64,000 nucleotides of DNA, from contig JAXGYA010000012.1 of assembly GCA_040772505.1 (NCBI GenBank), positions 1 to 64,000 on the forward strand, written 5' to 3'. Below the pieces are notes generated by a model. It searched no databases. It was not told the origin of the DNA and saw only the letters and a program-made list of their open reading frames with translations. The stretch is from Mariniphaga sp040772505 (GTDB lineage Bacteria; Bacteroidota; Bacteroidia; Bacteroidales; Prolixibacteraceae). Each line of letters starts with the position of its first letter. Positions within the stretch are counted from its first letter, which is position 1. Below are positions 51,143 through 59,570 of this stretch, in pieces. A program made the translations under genes and the position numbers.

Positions 51143-51736
51143 ATGACGAAAAAATCAAAAGGTAGCAAAAATATTTCCAAACCTGATTTTAAAGAAGTGA
51201 TGGGCAAATTGAATGATGAAGCGCTCACCGAAGTGCTCAGAAAAAGAAATTTATACCAGCCGGAGGCTGCCCGCAGCGCTATTGATGAGGCAATTAGAAG
51301 AGGACTGATAAATTCAGAAGAGGACTTACTTTCAGAAAAATACAGGATTCAGCCCTTGAAAACACGACTCTTCCCTGAAATTGAAAATGAACATTTACGG
51401 GTAAAAATCAGAAAAAGTATCTCCCGTTCCCTGCTGATTTCCGGTATTTTACCATTTATATTTGGAGCTATCCGAATACAGTCAGGAAACTTAAATGAAG
51501 CAGCACTGATTTTAATTTTCGGATTAATCTGGTCAGCATTTTCCTTTAGGCTCATGAAAAGCTTTTCAAGAAATATCATCTGTTTTTTGCTGATTTTGGC
51601 AGGCATCTCCCTCTTTTATATCATCAGGCTGCTTGCCGGGCAGCCAGGAATCAACCTGATTGACAAAATAGCAGTCAGCTTTTTCTATCTGCTTCTCTTT
51701 TACGGCCTGCTGTTTCTTCTTCGGCTGAAAACATGA
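51143..51736 (+). CDS. Integral membrane protein of unknown function
   Basis: The 197 residues have a charged, soluble N-terminal half (about 1-90, with EALTEVLRKRNLYQPEAARS, which resembles the tandem helix motif in DUF-type regulators) and four membrane segments (about 92-112, 118-138, 144-162, 172-192). No catalytic motif or recognised family. The following GIN-domain gene lies 61 bases away with its own promoter box. Confidence 0.65.
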   Translation: MTKKSKGSKNISKPDFKEVMGKLNDEALTEVLRKRNLYQPEAARSAIDEAIRRGLINSEEDLLSEKYRIQPLKTRLFPEIENEHLRVKIRKSISRSLLISGILPFIFGAIRIQSGNLNEAALILIFGLIWSAFSFRLMKSFSRNIICFLLILAGISLFYIIRLLAGQPGINLIDKIAVSFFYLLLFYGLLFLLRLKT

Positions 51737-51756
51737 TAAAGATGATGCAAAAAACT

Positions 51757-51764
51757 AACTTTGC
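51757..51764 (+). promoter_or_regulatory. -7 box before the GIN-domain gene
   Basis: TAACTTTG matches TAnnTTTG, 33 bases before the ATG at 51798. The -33 element is weak. Confidence 0.45.
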
Positions 51765-51797
51765 GTAAATATTTTTAAGATTAAAAACACTATCGCC

Positions 51798-52517
51798 ATG
51801 AATAAAAAGAGTAAATTTAGGTTAATCTCATTCTTCATTATATTTATTTCACTCACAGCAATTTCCACTCTGGTTGCTTCGGCTCAGACTGAGGAAATGC
51901 TTTCGAGAAATTATGAGACCGGCAGTTTTTCCTCGCTGTTTTTGGATGGTTCGTTTGGTGTCCAACTGATTCAGGGAGATGAGGAATCTCTTGAAGTTCG
52001 CGCCTACGATATTCGCGCTTTTGAATCCCTGAACATCACCAATGAGAATGGGCTTTTGCACCTGAACATCAGCAGGAAGCTGTTTGATTTCAGCAAGGTA
52101 CTTATTTTGGTAACATTTAAGAAACTGGATGATTTGCATATTCTTGGCGGTGTCAAACTGGACACCAGGGGTTATCTTGATTTAAACAACCTGAATATTC
52201 TTCTCGAAGGCGGAGCAAAAGTGAATTTACAACTGAAAGCAAAAAAAATAACCCTAGAGAACAGAGGAGGCTTGCTGTGCGAGCTGAGCGGTGTAGCAGA
52301 CATGCTGAATGCCCGCCTTGCCGGTGCCGGACACATCAATGCCGGAGAACTGAAAGCAAAAGATGTCAATTTCAAAATTGAAGGCGTGGGCACTGCAAGG
52401 GTTTTTGCAACAGACAAACTGAATGCTTCCATCAAAGGCGCCGGCAAAATAAGATACCTGGGAAATCCTGAGGTTGTTCAGAATATTGAAGGGTTAGGCT
52501 CCATCGTTCAGGAGTGA
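51798..52517 (+). CDS. DUF2807 (GIN domain) secreted protein
   Basis: The 239-residue product has a signal peptide (about 1-28, ending ASAQT) and one GIN/head domain made of repeating beta-helix strands: LIQGDEESLEVRAYD, LDTRGYLDLNNLNILLEGGA, LAGAGHINAGEL, ASIKGAGKIRYLGNPEV. This matches the pectin-lyase-like helix fold of DUF2807. Such proteins are exported in Bacteroidota; no enzyme activity is known. A low-complexity repeat lies just after the gene. Confidence 0.9.
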   Translation: MNKKSKFRLISFFIIFISLTAISTLVASAQTEEMLSRNYETGSFSSLFLDGSFGVQLIQGDEESLEVRAYDIRAFESLNITNENGLLHLNISRKLFDFSKVLILVTFKKLDDLHILGGVKLDTRGYLDLNNLNILLEGGAKVNLQLKAKKITLENRGGLLCELSGVADMLNARLAGAGHINAGELKAKDVNFKIEGVGTARVFATDKLNASIKGAGKIRYLGNPEVVQNIEGLGSIVQE

Positions 52518-52526
52518 AAAATTGTA

Positions 52527-52556
52527 GAATCGCGAAATCGCAAATTAGCGAATTCA
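52527..52556. repeat. GAATTTGCG-type low-complexity repeat, copy 3
   Basis: Units GAATCGCG, AAATCGC, AAATTAGCG and AATTC follow each other in the gap between the convergent GIN-domain and S41 genes. It is related to 2066-2099, 9741-9780 and 63913-63945. Confidence 0.5.
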
Positions 52557-52582
52557 CACTCTCAACACTAAAAGTCTTGCAT

Positions 52583-54046
52583 CTAATTGACCACTTCTTT
52601 TCGGAAAAACTTCTCTTTATCCGGCTTGCCCAGAGGCAGTTCCCTTTTGTTGGCATCAAATTTTGAGAAACCCCTGTCGAAAATAGTATAGGAAACCGGA
52701 ATCCGTGCTTTTTTCATGGCTATTACCGGAACGCCGGTAATATCTTCAATGGCAGCTGCCAGAAGCGGATCCTGTTCGTCGCCCAAAGGAATTCCATCAA
52801 AAATATCTTCTTCAACAGGAATATCCGGGGCAAAACCATCCTTAAAATCAGTGACTCCCAGCGAATTGGCATAGCGAAGCACTATCGGCTGAATTCCCCA
52901 GTTTTTAAAGTCCTCGTATTCTGACGGATTGTTGTATAGATTCTCGGGTTTAAGGGTTACTGATGCGGTATATTTCCCGTAGGTTGATTCGCCTATCGTA
53001 CGAATATCCATATAAGGATTCAGTCCCGTAATGGTTAATTCGGAGGCGGAAGCTGTCCCGGGTCCTGTCAAAATATACATTTTATCAAAATCCATTTTGA
53101 CAGGTGTGGTATTATTAAACCAAATTCCCAACTGTTCTGTATCATTTTTATATTCCCAGTAGGCTTGATAATCTTTATTCCACTGAAAGGAAACCAGTTG
53201 TTTTTGATCATTTACGGCACTTAGTGGCGCCACGGAGCTGCATAAATGCTGAGCAGCATATGTGTCTCCTCCGGGATTGTATCTGAGGTCAAGAACCAAA
53301 TCGGTTATTCCTTTGCGTTTCAAATAACTAAAAGCAGTATCAAGGCTTGTGTTGAAATTATGAATGTATTGCGCATAAAACAGGTATCCGATTTTTCTGC
53401 CTTCATGCTCAATCACTTTTGTGATGAGCACCGGATCAAGAACCAATTCCCTGGCTGTCATGCGAATGGGAGTGCGATTAGTTCCATCTTCACCCAAAAC
53501 ACCCAGATTGATTGACAGGCTCCCGGCATTAAGTAAATCCAAATAGTTCTTATCAGTAATATCCTTTCCGTTCATTAAAACAATGATGTCCCCTCTTTTC
53601 AAGCCCGCTTCAGCTGCCGGTGTGGCGGGATAAACGTATTCAACAATGGCAAAAACCTTACCAGTGTCGCTAAAGCGGCCAAATGCCAGCGAATAGCCAA
53701 AGGAAGTTTCCTCGCCTTCAAAGCTCTTCACCAAAGCTTCCACATCATCGGTTACGTAGGACCATTTATCTTCTTCGTAGAGTAATTTCTTAAAATATGC
53801 TTTCGGGTCTTTTTCTCTTAATATATTGATCTTTGGCATTTTGTCATTCCACAGATAAACATCTTCCATGACTGCTTTTATGAACTTATTTATTTCCTGT
53901 GTCAGTTTATCTGCTTTATCAACATCAGGTTTTTCCTGTTCCTGCTCTTTTTCCGGTTCAGGAAGGGGCAGCGGAGCATCGCGGCAACTAATCAACAGTG
54001 AAAAAGCAAGCAAAATGAGCAGTAATATGTTTTTGTTTTTTTTCAT
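52583..54046 (-). CDS. S41 family C-terminal processing peptidase-like lipoprotein
   Basis: This 487-residue lipoprotein (lipobox LLISC, Cys about 21) carries a PDZ domain at about 115-200 (ATPAAEAGLKRGDIIVLMNG) and an S41 protease domain after it. The catalytic serine is in GTASASELTI and a lysine follows about 25 residues later in TYGKYTASV, the Ser/Lys dyad of the family. It acts in the periplasm on exported or misfolded proteins. The N-terminal region after the cysteine is proline/glutamate-rich (EPEKEQEQEKPD) and flexible. Its promoter box overlaps the end of pgpH. Confidence 0.9.
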   Translation of the reverse strand: MKKNKNILLLILLAFSLLISCRDAPLPLPEPEKEQEQEKPDVDKADKLTQEINKFIKAVMEDVYLWNDKMPKINILREKDPKAYFKKLLYEEDKWSYVTDDVEALVKSFEGEETSFGYSLAFGRFSDTGKVFAIVEYVYPATPAAEAGLKRGDIIVLMNGKDITDKNYLDLLNAGSLSINLGVLGEDGTNRTPIRMTARELVLDPVLITKVIEHEGRKIGYLFYAQYIHNFNTSLDTAFSYLKRKGITDLVLDLRYNPGGDTYAAQHLCSSVAPLSAVNDQKQLVSFQWNKDYQAYWEYKNDTEQLGIWFNNTTPVKMDFDKMYILTGPGTASASELTITGLNPYMDIRTIGESTYGKYTASVTLKPENLYNNPSEYEDFKNWGIQPIVLRYANSLGVTDFKDGFAPDIPVEEDIFDGIPLGDEQDPLLAAAIEDITGVPVIAMKKARIPVSYTIFDRGFSKFDANKRELPLGKPDKEKFFRKEVVN

Positions 54047-54073
54047 GCTGTAAAATTACATCTTTTTATGTAA

Positions 54074-54081
54074 CAAAATTA
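54074..54081 (-). promoter_or_regulatory. -7 box before the S41 gene
   Basis: The minus strand reads TAATTTTG, matching TAnnTTTG, 28 bases before the ATG at 54046 and directly after the pgpH stop codon. Confidence 0.4.
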
Positions 54082-54082
54082 G

Positions 54083-56170
54083 TCAATTTCTGTTTTCATT
54101 CGTCTCTTTTGGATATTCTATTCTCACATGATAAATATTCAGTAACTTACTCAATAATGTCTCTTTAATGATTTTAATATCTCTGAATGTTAATTGTGAT
54201 TCTTCCAGTTGCTTGTCATGAATTTTCTGATCAACCATGTTGTTTATCAGCTCTTCCAGGGCTTCGTGCGTTTTTTCTTTCAGACTTCTGGATGCTGCTT
54301 CAATTCCATCAACAAGCATAACCACGGCTGCCTCCTTCGATTTTGGCAATGGACCCGGATAGGTAAACAACTGCTCATTAACCTCCGTTCCGGGATTCTC
54401 CTCCTTGTGTTTCAGATAGAAATACTTCGCTTTTGTGGTGCCGTGATGGGTGGCAATAAACTCAATAATTGCTTCGGGGAGATTGTATTTTTTGGCAAGG
54501 CTCACCCCGTTTTTTACGTGATTAATAATCACCTCAGCGCTTTTCAGATAGTCCATTTTATCGTGCGGATTTATACCCATCATCTGATTTTCGATAAAAA
54601 ATCCGGGGTTCCCGATTTTCCCTATATCGTGATACAAAGCCCCAGCACGAATTAAAAAGGGATTTCCGCCTATCTTCAGAATAATTTCCTCCCCCAGATT
54701 GGCAATCTGCATGGAGTGCTGAAAAGTTCCCGGTGCTTCCTCCGCCAGCTTGCGCAAAACAGGCTGGTTTGTATCCGACAATTCAATCAGGGTAACATCA
54801 GAAACAAAACCGAAAATTTTCTCAAACACAAAAACCAGCGGATAAGTAAGCAGAATGAGCAAACTACTGAATAGAAACCATTTAAACATTTTATAATCAA
54901 CTGCCAGAAACGAGCCTTCAAAAATCCATTCAAGCGCAGTGAATACCAGCAGGCTGGTTAACAAAACCCACACAGCCGCCCAAACTAAATGTCCGCGCTT
55001 GTACATTTTATTCAAACTGAACACGGCTACCATCCCTGCCGTAGTTTCCAGCAAAACAAATTCATAGTTATTTGGAGCATAAAAGCCTATCAGCAGCGTG
55101 GTGATAACCAGCGTAAACACAGCCGTGCGCGAATCAAAAAAAGTGTGGATTAAAATTGGAAATATTGCAAATGGTACCAGATAGATATGCAAATCGGGAA
55201 ACGAATTGATTACAATCGTTAAAAAAATCATTCCCAACATGAACAGAAGCAAAAAAGAGAGTTTGCTGAACTGGGTGAGTATATCCCGCCTGTTTAAATA
55301 AAGAAAAGTAAACAAAAGTGCCGTAAAAACAGCTATCAGAATTCCCTTGCCCACAATGCCGGTATAACGGCTCAGCCCTTCGGTGCGCTCCGATTCATAA
55401 CTCAATTTCAGGGATTCCAAAATTTGATACTTCTCATCATTGACAATTTCCCCGGATAAAATAATCCGCTCGCCCGACTGAACCATTCCGCGCGTGGATG
55501 AAATGCTCCGGGATATTTCATCCTGCTCTTTTCGTGAGGTTACTTCATCGTAAATCAGATTTGCTTCAACATATTTTTCCGGTTGAAGGGTGTATAAAAA
55601 ATCTGCCACATCAGGATTTTTCACAGCCAGCTCGTGAATCCGGTTGTTAAGTTCATTGTAGGCGCTCTTTTCAGAATAGAGCGACTCTGTTTTAATCCGG
55701 GAGGTGTTGTTGCCGGTGCGCTTTTTCAACTCTTTTTTGTCTGTCAGCTCGGGGTAGGTCTCTATTGAATTAAGTAAAATTCCGATCTGATATATTTTCT
55801 CAAGAGTTGATGTTATTTCAGAAATAATTGCCGGATTCACATGCTGAATAGAATCGGCAAATGGTTTCAAATCATTGTTCAGCCGGTTTATGGATATTGC
55901 AGCCATTGCAGTGTCGAATGTAAAATAGGGCACTAAGTTTTTTAGCTGTTCATTCTTCTCTTTTTCAATTTCTGCCGAAGTTTTCAAAATAGCAAAATCA
56001 AAAGGCGCCAGCAGATTTTCGTGATTCCAGGGAAATCCTTTTTGATATTCATACTTAAAACGGTGCTCCCCGGGCAAAATAAGATAGAGCAGCACGGCAG
56101 CCACCACAAAAACAATTGCCCAATAGAGCGGCAGGGAATATGTTTTAAGCTTTTTAATGTATTTATTCAT
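54083..56170 (-). CDS. PgpH-type c-di-AMP phosphodiesterase (7TMR-HDED, HD domain)
   Basis: The chosen start (ATG at 56170, MNKYIKKLKTYSLPL) gives 695 residues. Order: first membrane helix (about 15-38), a large periplasmic 7TMR-HDED domain (about 45-275), seven membrane helices (about 280-470) and a cytoplasmic HD domain (about 490-690) with HSMQIANLGEEI, ALYHDIGKIGNP (the HD pair) and HHGTTK. PgpH hydrolyses cyclic di-AMP, so this strain likely uses that messenger in envelope or osmotic control. The frame opens upstream to 56230, but that extension lacks family features. Confidence 0.93.
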   Translation of the reverse strand: MNKYIKKLKTYSLPLYWAIVFVVAAVLLYLILPGEHRFKYEYQKGFPWNHENLLAPFDFAILKTSAEIEKEKNEQLKNLVPYFTFDTAMAAISINRLNNDLKPFADSIQHVNPAIISEITSTLEKIYQIGILLNSIETYPELTDKKELKKRTGNNTSRIKTESLYSEKSAYNELNNRIHELAVKNPDVADFLYTLQPEKYVEANLIYDEVTSRKEQDEISRSISSTRGMVQSGERIILSGEIVNDEKYQILESLKLSYESERTEGLSRYTGIVGKGILIAVFTALLFTFLYLNRRDILTQFSKLSFLLLFMLGMIFLTIVINSFPDLHIYLVPFAIFPILIHTFFDSRTAVFTLVITTLLIGFYAPNNYEFVLLETTAGMVAVFSLNKMYKRGHLVWAAVWVLLTSLLVFTALEWIFEGSFLAVDYKMFKWFLFSSLLILLTYPLVFVFEKIFGFVSDVTLIELSDTNQPVLRKLAEEAPGTFQHSMQIANLGEEIILKIGGNPFLIRAGALYHDIGKIGNPGFFIENQMMGINPHDKMDYLKSAEVIINHVKNGVSLAKKYNLPEAIIEFIATHHGTTKAKYFYLKHKEENPGTEVNEQLFTYPGPLPKSKEAAVVMLVDGIEAASRSLKEKTHEALEELINNMVDQKIHDKQLEESQLTFRDIKIIKETLLSKLLNIYHVRIEYPKETNENRN

Positions 56171-56270
56171 TACAGATACTTTTCTATAGTTTTCAAATTT
56201 CAAAAACAGGAACAAACTTGCAAAATTCACAAATAAAATCCTATTCTCTTAAAAACAAGCGGTTTTTTTA

Positions 56271-56278
56271 TAGATTTG
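56271..56278 (+). promoter_or_regulatory. -7 box before the C40 peptidase gene
   Basis: TAGATTTG matches TAnnTTTG, 54 bases before the ATG at 56333. It lies between the divergent pgpH and C40 genes. Confidence 0.42.
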
Positions 56279-56332
56279 TGTTCACTCATGCAAAAATTGA
56301 GCAGCTTTTTCTAAAAACAAGTATTTATTCGG

Positions 56333-57133
56333 ATGAATTATGGTATATCGGGGCTAAGCCTCATTCCGGTGCGAAGAGAACCTTCTGAAAAAAGCGAGAT
56401 GGTTACCCAGATTCTATTTGGCGAATTTTTCGAGATTTTCGAACAAATGGTTGGCTGGAGCCATGTAAAACTTGCCTGGGATGATTATGAAGGATGGGTT
56501 GACAGCAAAATGATTACTTCGCTGAATGAGCGCACCTTTAAAAAGCTAAAGAAAAAACCTTTTGCAGTCACCGGCGACATAATCAACATTGTGCCAACAT
56601 ACAATGGGCAGAACCTTATGTTGGTAGCCGGAAGTACGCTGCCAATTTGGCGCCCCTATCTCAAAGAATTTACCATCGGAAAGGAAACGCACAAAGCCGG
56701 CGGAAAAATTTTCTACAAAAAACCCTCCGCCCCCCGGGATGTGGTTATTTCACAGGCGCTAAAATACTTTAACGCCCCCTACCTGTGGGGAGGGCGCTCT
56801 CCTTTTGGAATTGATTGCAGCGGATTAACTCAGGTAGTGTATAAAATGACAGGAATACCCATCCCCCGCGATGCAAGTCAGCAGGTGAAAGTGGGGGTTG
56901 CCCTTGGGTTTGTGGATGAGGCGCAGCCTGGCGATTTAGCCTTTTTTGATGACGAAGAGGGGAACATCGTGCACGTGGGAATCATCTGGAAACGAAATAA
57001 AATTATCCATGCATCAGGCAAGGTTCGTATCGACAATGTGGATCAATTCGGAATATTTAACGTAGATTTGAAGAGATATACGCACAAAATGCGGGTAATG
57101 AAAAGAATTATTGGAACTGATGAAAAGTGTTGA
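56333..57133 (+). CDS. C40 (NlpC/P60) peptidase with SH3-type domain
   Basis: The 266-residue enzyme likely cuts muropeptides between gamma-glutamyl and diamino acid residues. An SH3b-like N-terminal region (about 10-70; RREPSEKSEMVTQILFGE, WSHVKLAWDDYEGWV) precedes the catalytic domain with the cysteine in DCSGLTQVVYKM (about 163), the histidine in NIVHVGI and a later HASGKVRI. There is no signal peptide, so cytoplasmic recycling of peptidoglycan fragments is plausible. It is divergent from pgpH. The end overlaps the start of a 30-residue membrane protein gene. Confidence 0.9.
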   Translation: MNYGISGLSLIPVRREPSEKSEMVTQILFGEFFEIFEQMVGWSHVKLAWDDYEGWVDSKMITSLNERTFKKLKKKPFAVTGDIINIVPTYNGQNLMLVAGSTLPIWRPYLKEFTIGKETHKAGGKIFYKKPSAPRDVVISQALKYFNAPYLWGGRSPFGIDCSGLTQVVYKMTGIPIPRDASQQVKVGVALGFVDEAQPGDLAFFDDEEGNIVHVGIIWKRNKIIHASGKVRIDNVDQFGIFNVDLKRYTHKMRVMKRIIGTDEKC

Positions 57134-57212
57134 ATTACTCATATATATAATCATTTTTGTTTTTGTGCTCTTCTTAATTGCAAAATACTGGAAAACAGGA
57201 AGAAAAAACTAA
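57120..57212 (+). CDS. Predicted 30-residue single-pass membrane protein
   Basis: An ATG at 57120, 14 bases before the C40 stop codon, opens a frame MKSVELLIYIIIFVFVLFLI followed by AKYWKTGRKN and a TAA. One hydrophobic helix with positive residues after it gives an N-out/C-in pattern. The overlap with the C40 gene suggests translational coupling. It is below the size of usual gene calling. The gene is plausible but not proven; such small proteins often modulate nearby enzymes or transporters. Confidence 0.45.
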   Translation: MKSVELLIYIIIFVFVLFLIAKYWKTGRKN

Positions 57213-57273
57213 GCTTCCGGGTTTTAGTATTAACACCGGAAATGACCGGAAAACAACATTAAAAAACAACAAC

Positions 57274-57717
57274 ATGTACAAATACAAATATCCGCGCGCA
57301 GCATTAACGGTTGATGCTTTGGTTCACACAGAGGAAAACGGTATGGACTATCTTCTGCTTATCCGTCGGGGAACCCAGCCGTTTAAGGGAAGCTGGGCGC
57401 TTCCGGGAGGCTTCCTGAATATTGACGAACTGCTCGAAACAGCATGCAGGCGCGAGCTTAAGGAAGAAACCGGGTTAGACATTGAAAAAATGACACCTTT
57501 CAAAGCCTTTGATGCCATTCACCGCGATCCGCGCCAGCGAACCGTCACTTTTGTGTTTTCGGCAAAACTACCTGAAAAAACAGTGGTGAAAGGTGCCGAC
57601 GATGCCGACGGCGCCCGATGGTTTCCGCTGAACAACCTGCCCGACCTGGCATTTGACCATCTGGAAATCGTAAAAGATTTTTTTAAAAAGAACTCTTCCA
57701 TCCCTTCAGAGCTTTGA
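57274..57717 (+). CDS. Nudix hydrolase
   Basis: The 147-residue protein hydrolyses a nucleoside diphosphate linked to another moiety. The full Nudix box is present, GGFLNIDELLETACRREL then KEETGLDI (about 43-68), matching GX5EX7REUXEEXGU. The N-terminus YKYPRAALTVDALVH and the PGG before the box resemble ADP-ribose and NAD-related Nudix proteins. The ATG at 57274 is chosen over an upstream TTG at 57178, which overlaps the small membrane protein. It forms a short unit with the two upstream genes. Confidence 0.92.
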   Translation: MYKYKYPRAALTVDALVHTEENGMDYLLLIRRGTQPFKGSWALPGGFLNIDELLETACRRELKEETGLDIEKMTPFKAFDAIHRDPRQRTVTFVFSAKLPEKTVVKGADDADGARWFPLNNLPDLAFDHLEIVKDFFKKNSSIPSEL

Positions 57718-57736
57718 GTATTAAACATACTCTTCC

Positions 57737-57805
57737 ACACAGGACAATGACCTGTGTATCATGCTAAAATGCACAACAAGCCCTGAAAGGGCGTGAGCAT
57801 TTTAG
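57737..57805. repeat. Intergenic hairpin element with nested stem-loop
   Basis: ACACAGG (57737-57743) pairs with CCTGTGT (57751-57757). Just after it CTAAAATGC (57764-57772) pairs with GCATTTTAG (57797-57805), enclosing a second stem GCCCT-GAA-AGGGC (57780-57792). The nested structure is perfect in both arms. It lies in the 281-base gap between the Nudix gene and the next promoter and resembles a REP-like dispersed element. Confidence 0.6.
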
Positions 57806-57930
57806 AGTAGATTTCAGTTTTACCCTCTCCTTCGGACTGTTGAGCAAATTGTGCTTAATACCGGATTAATCATACATATTTTTTCCACATGTTTTTTTCA
57901 CGTGTTTGGTTTTCATAAATAAAATAAAAA

Positions 57931-57938
57931 TACCTTTG
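57931..57938 (+). promoter_or_regulatory. -7 box before the 57999 gene
   Basis: TACCTTTG matches TAnnTTTG. A TTTG at 57905-57908 precedes it by 22 bases, one more than usual. The start codon is 60 bases downstream. Confidence 0.5.
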
Positions 57939-57998
57939 CCGAAAATTTTAGAGTTGATGTCAGCTCTTTTGTAACCAAAAATCATTACCACAACAGTC

Positions 57999-58814
57999 AT
58001 GGAAAAAATAACCGGGCGCAAGTTTGCATTCACCATGCAAAATTTTGCAGGATTCATCTTCCTGCTTGGTTTCATTTTTTTGTCGAAAACAGGGACTTCA
58101 CAGGATGTAATTCTGCTTCGCAACGGCAAACAGATTGAGTGCACCATCACCAAAACCGACAATTCTACCATCTATTATGACTTCATCAAAGATGGCCGGA
58201 AGTTATCCAGCTTTGTCAATATGTCCGAAGTGAGGAGCTACACAATTCAAGATGAGAAAGACCGCAGCGAAAATAATTTTCAGAATTCGGAAAATCAAGG
58301 CAACACGGTGGTTATTGACACCACAAAATATGAGAAGATAGTTCAGCAGTGGGTTAACCGGATTACCTTCTCCAGGTTATTTGGCATTCATGCAACCGGC
58401 TGGTCTCTGCAATATTACGGATTCACTCTGAACAGCAACTCCAAATGGATTGTGCCCGTTGTTATTGGCTTTGAAGGCATCAATATGAATCAGGATTATT
58501 TTGACCAGTCAGGATACTATTCAGCCATGTTCAGCTATGCGAGCACCGGAATCAGTCCGATGTACAAACTTTCCGACTCCTTTTTTCTGAATCTGGGAGT
58601 GAATCTCCTCTTTGGTCAGGAAAGTTTAACGGAATTCGGCGGAACCGAAACGGATCGTTTCATTATCGGGATTAACCCATTGCAGGGAATACTTTTTATT
58701 CCCAAAAGCAAATTCGGTATCACCTTTGGTGCTTCCATATATGAGAAACTGCTCACATCAAGGATTTATGAAAACGACCTGGGATTAAAACTTGAATTGG
58801 GTATAAAATTTTAA
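57999..58814 (+). CDS. Secreted protein, unknown function, possible beta-barrel
   Basis: The 271-residue product has a signal peptide (hydrophobic stretch about 17-32, ending GTSQ). Residues 35-80 (VILLRNGKQIECTITKTDNS, YYDFIKDGRKLSSF) show a small beta domain common at the start of Bacteroidota surface proteins. The rest is aromatic-rich strands ending in LGLKLELGIKF, an outer-membrane barrel-like terminus. A second ATG at codon 13 could give a tidier signal. It precedes a lipoprotein gene by 19 bases; the pair is probably an operon. Confidence 0.7.
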   Translation: MEKITGRKFAFTMQNFAGFIFLLGFIFLSKTGTSQDVILLRNGKQIECTITKTDNSTIYYDFIKDGRKLSSFVNMSEVRSYTIQDEKDRSENNFQNSENQGNTVVIDTTKYEKIVQQWVNRITFSRLFGIHATGWSLQYYGFTLNSNSKWIVPVVIGFEGINMNQDYFDQSGYYSAMFSYASTGISPMYKLSDSFFLNLGVNLLFGQESLTEFGGTETDRFIIGINPLQGILFIPKSKFGITFGASIYEKLLTSRIYENDLGLKLELGIKF

Positions 58815-58833
58815 AAATCATTAATCGTCAGCC

Positions 58834-59526
58834 ATGAGAAAATTCTTTTTATTTCTGCTTCTCCCTTTTGTGGGATGCACAGCTACTCAGAAAATTGGAT
58901 ATAAAACCAGTGATCTGGAGGTAAAACAACCGGTAAAAACTATCCCCATACGGGTGGATATCCGGATTTTTGAAGATAACAGGACGGCATTCGAAGCAAA
59001 CGGTATTTTGTTTGAAAAACCGCGTCAGGTCGTGATTGAGAAAAAGAACTACTGTATCAACTCAGAAAAGCATTATGCTAAAAAAGATACGGTAGTTACG
59101 CAGCTCACCAGATTAATGACAGACCATTTCAATCAGGCACAACTGTTTGAAAAGGCGTTTTACGGAAACAGCAATCAAAGCGATTACTATTTAACCGGCA
59201 CCCTGAACAGTTTTTACGGAAAGCAGGAATTTTCCAAACGTGCGGCGGTAGGCGCACAGTTCGGACTGATTGGAGCAATGGCAACATCGGGTGCAAAAAC
59301 TCCGGGGGAGATAGTCATTGAACTTGCCGATATCCGGCTTTACAAAAAAGATGGAACTCTTGTGAAAGATTTCGGCACTTTTTATAAGGAATACAACGAT
59401 GATTTCTCGGCAGATGCCTATTGCTGGTGCATTTACTGGAACATGAATGCAATGCTCATGGATTTCAACACACAGCTGGTGGAAAAAATCAAAACCGAAA
59501 TGGCTGATTTCCTCTCCTTCCGGTGA
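58834..59526 (+). CDS. Lipoprotein of unknown function
   Basis: The 230 residues begin with a lipoprotein signal (LPFVGCTATQK, Cys about 15). The mature part contains a GDE-like strand rich region (IPIRVDIRIFEDNRTAF), a glycine-alanine stretch (RAAVGAQFGLIGAMATSGAK) and a DYYLTGTLNSFYG motif of the sort seen in lipoproteins that assemble surface organelles. No family is recognised. It shares an operon with the upstream gene; the next gene is convergent, 44 bases away. Confidence 0.65.
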   Translation: MRKFFLFLLLPFVGCTATQKIGYKTSDLEVKQPVKTIPIRVDIRIFEDNRTAFEANGILFEKPRQVVIEKKNYCINSEKHYAKKDTVVTQLTRLMTDHFNQAQLFEKAFYGNSNQSDYYLTGTLNSFYGKQEFSKRAAVGAQFGLIGAMATSGAKTPGEIVIELADIRLYKKDGTLVKDFGTFYKEYNDDFSADAYCWCIYWNMNAMLMDFNTQLVEKIKTEMADFLSFR

Positions 59527-59570
59527 AATTTTTCTGAAATAAATTTCAGTCTGTCGAACTGTATAACCTT

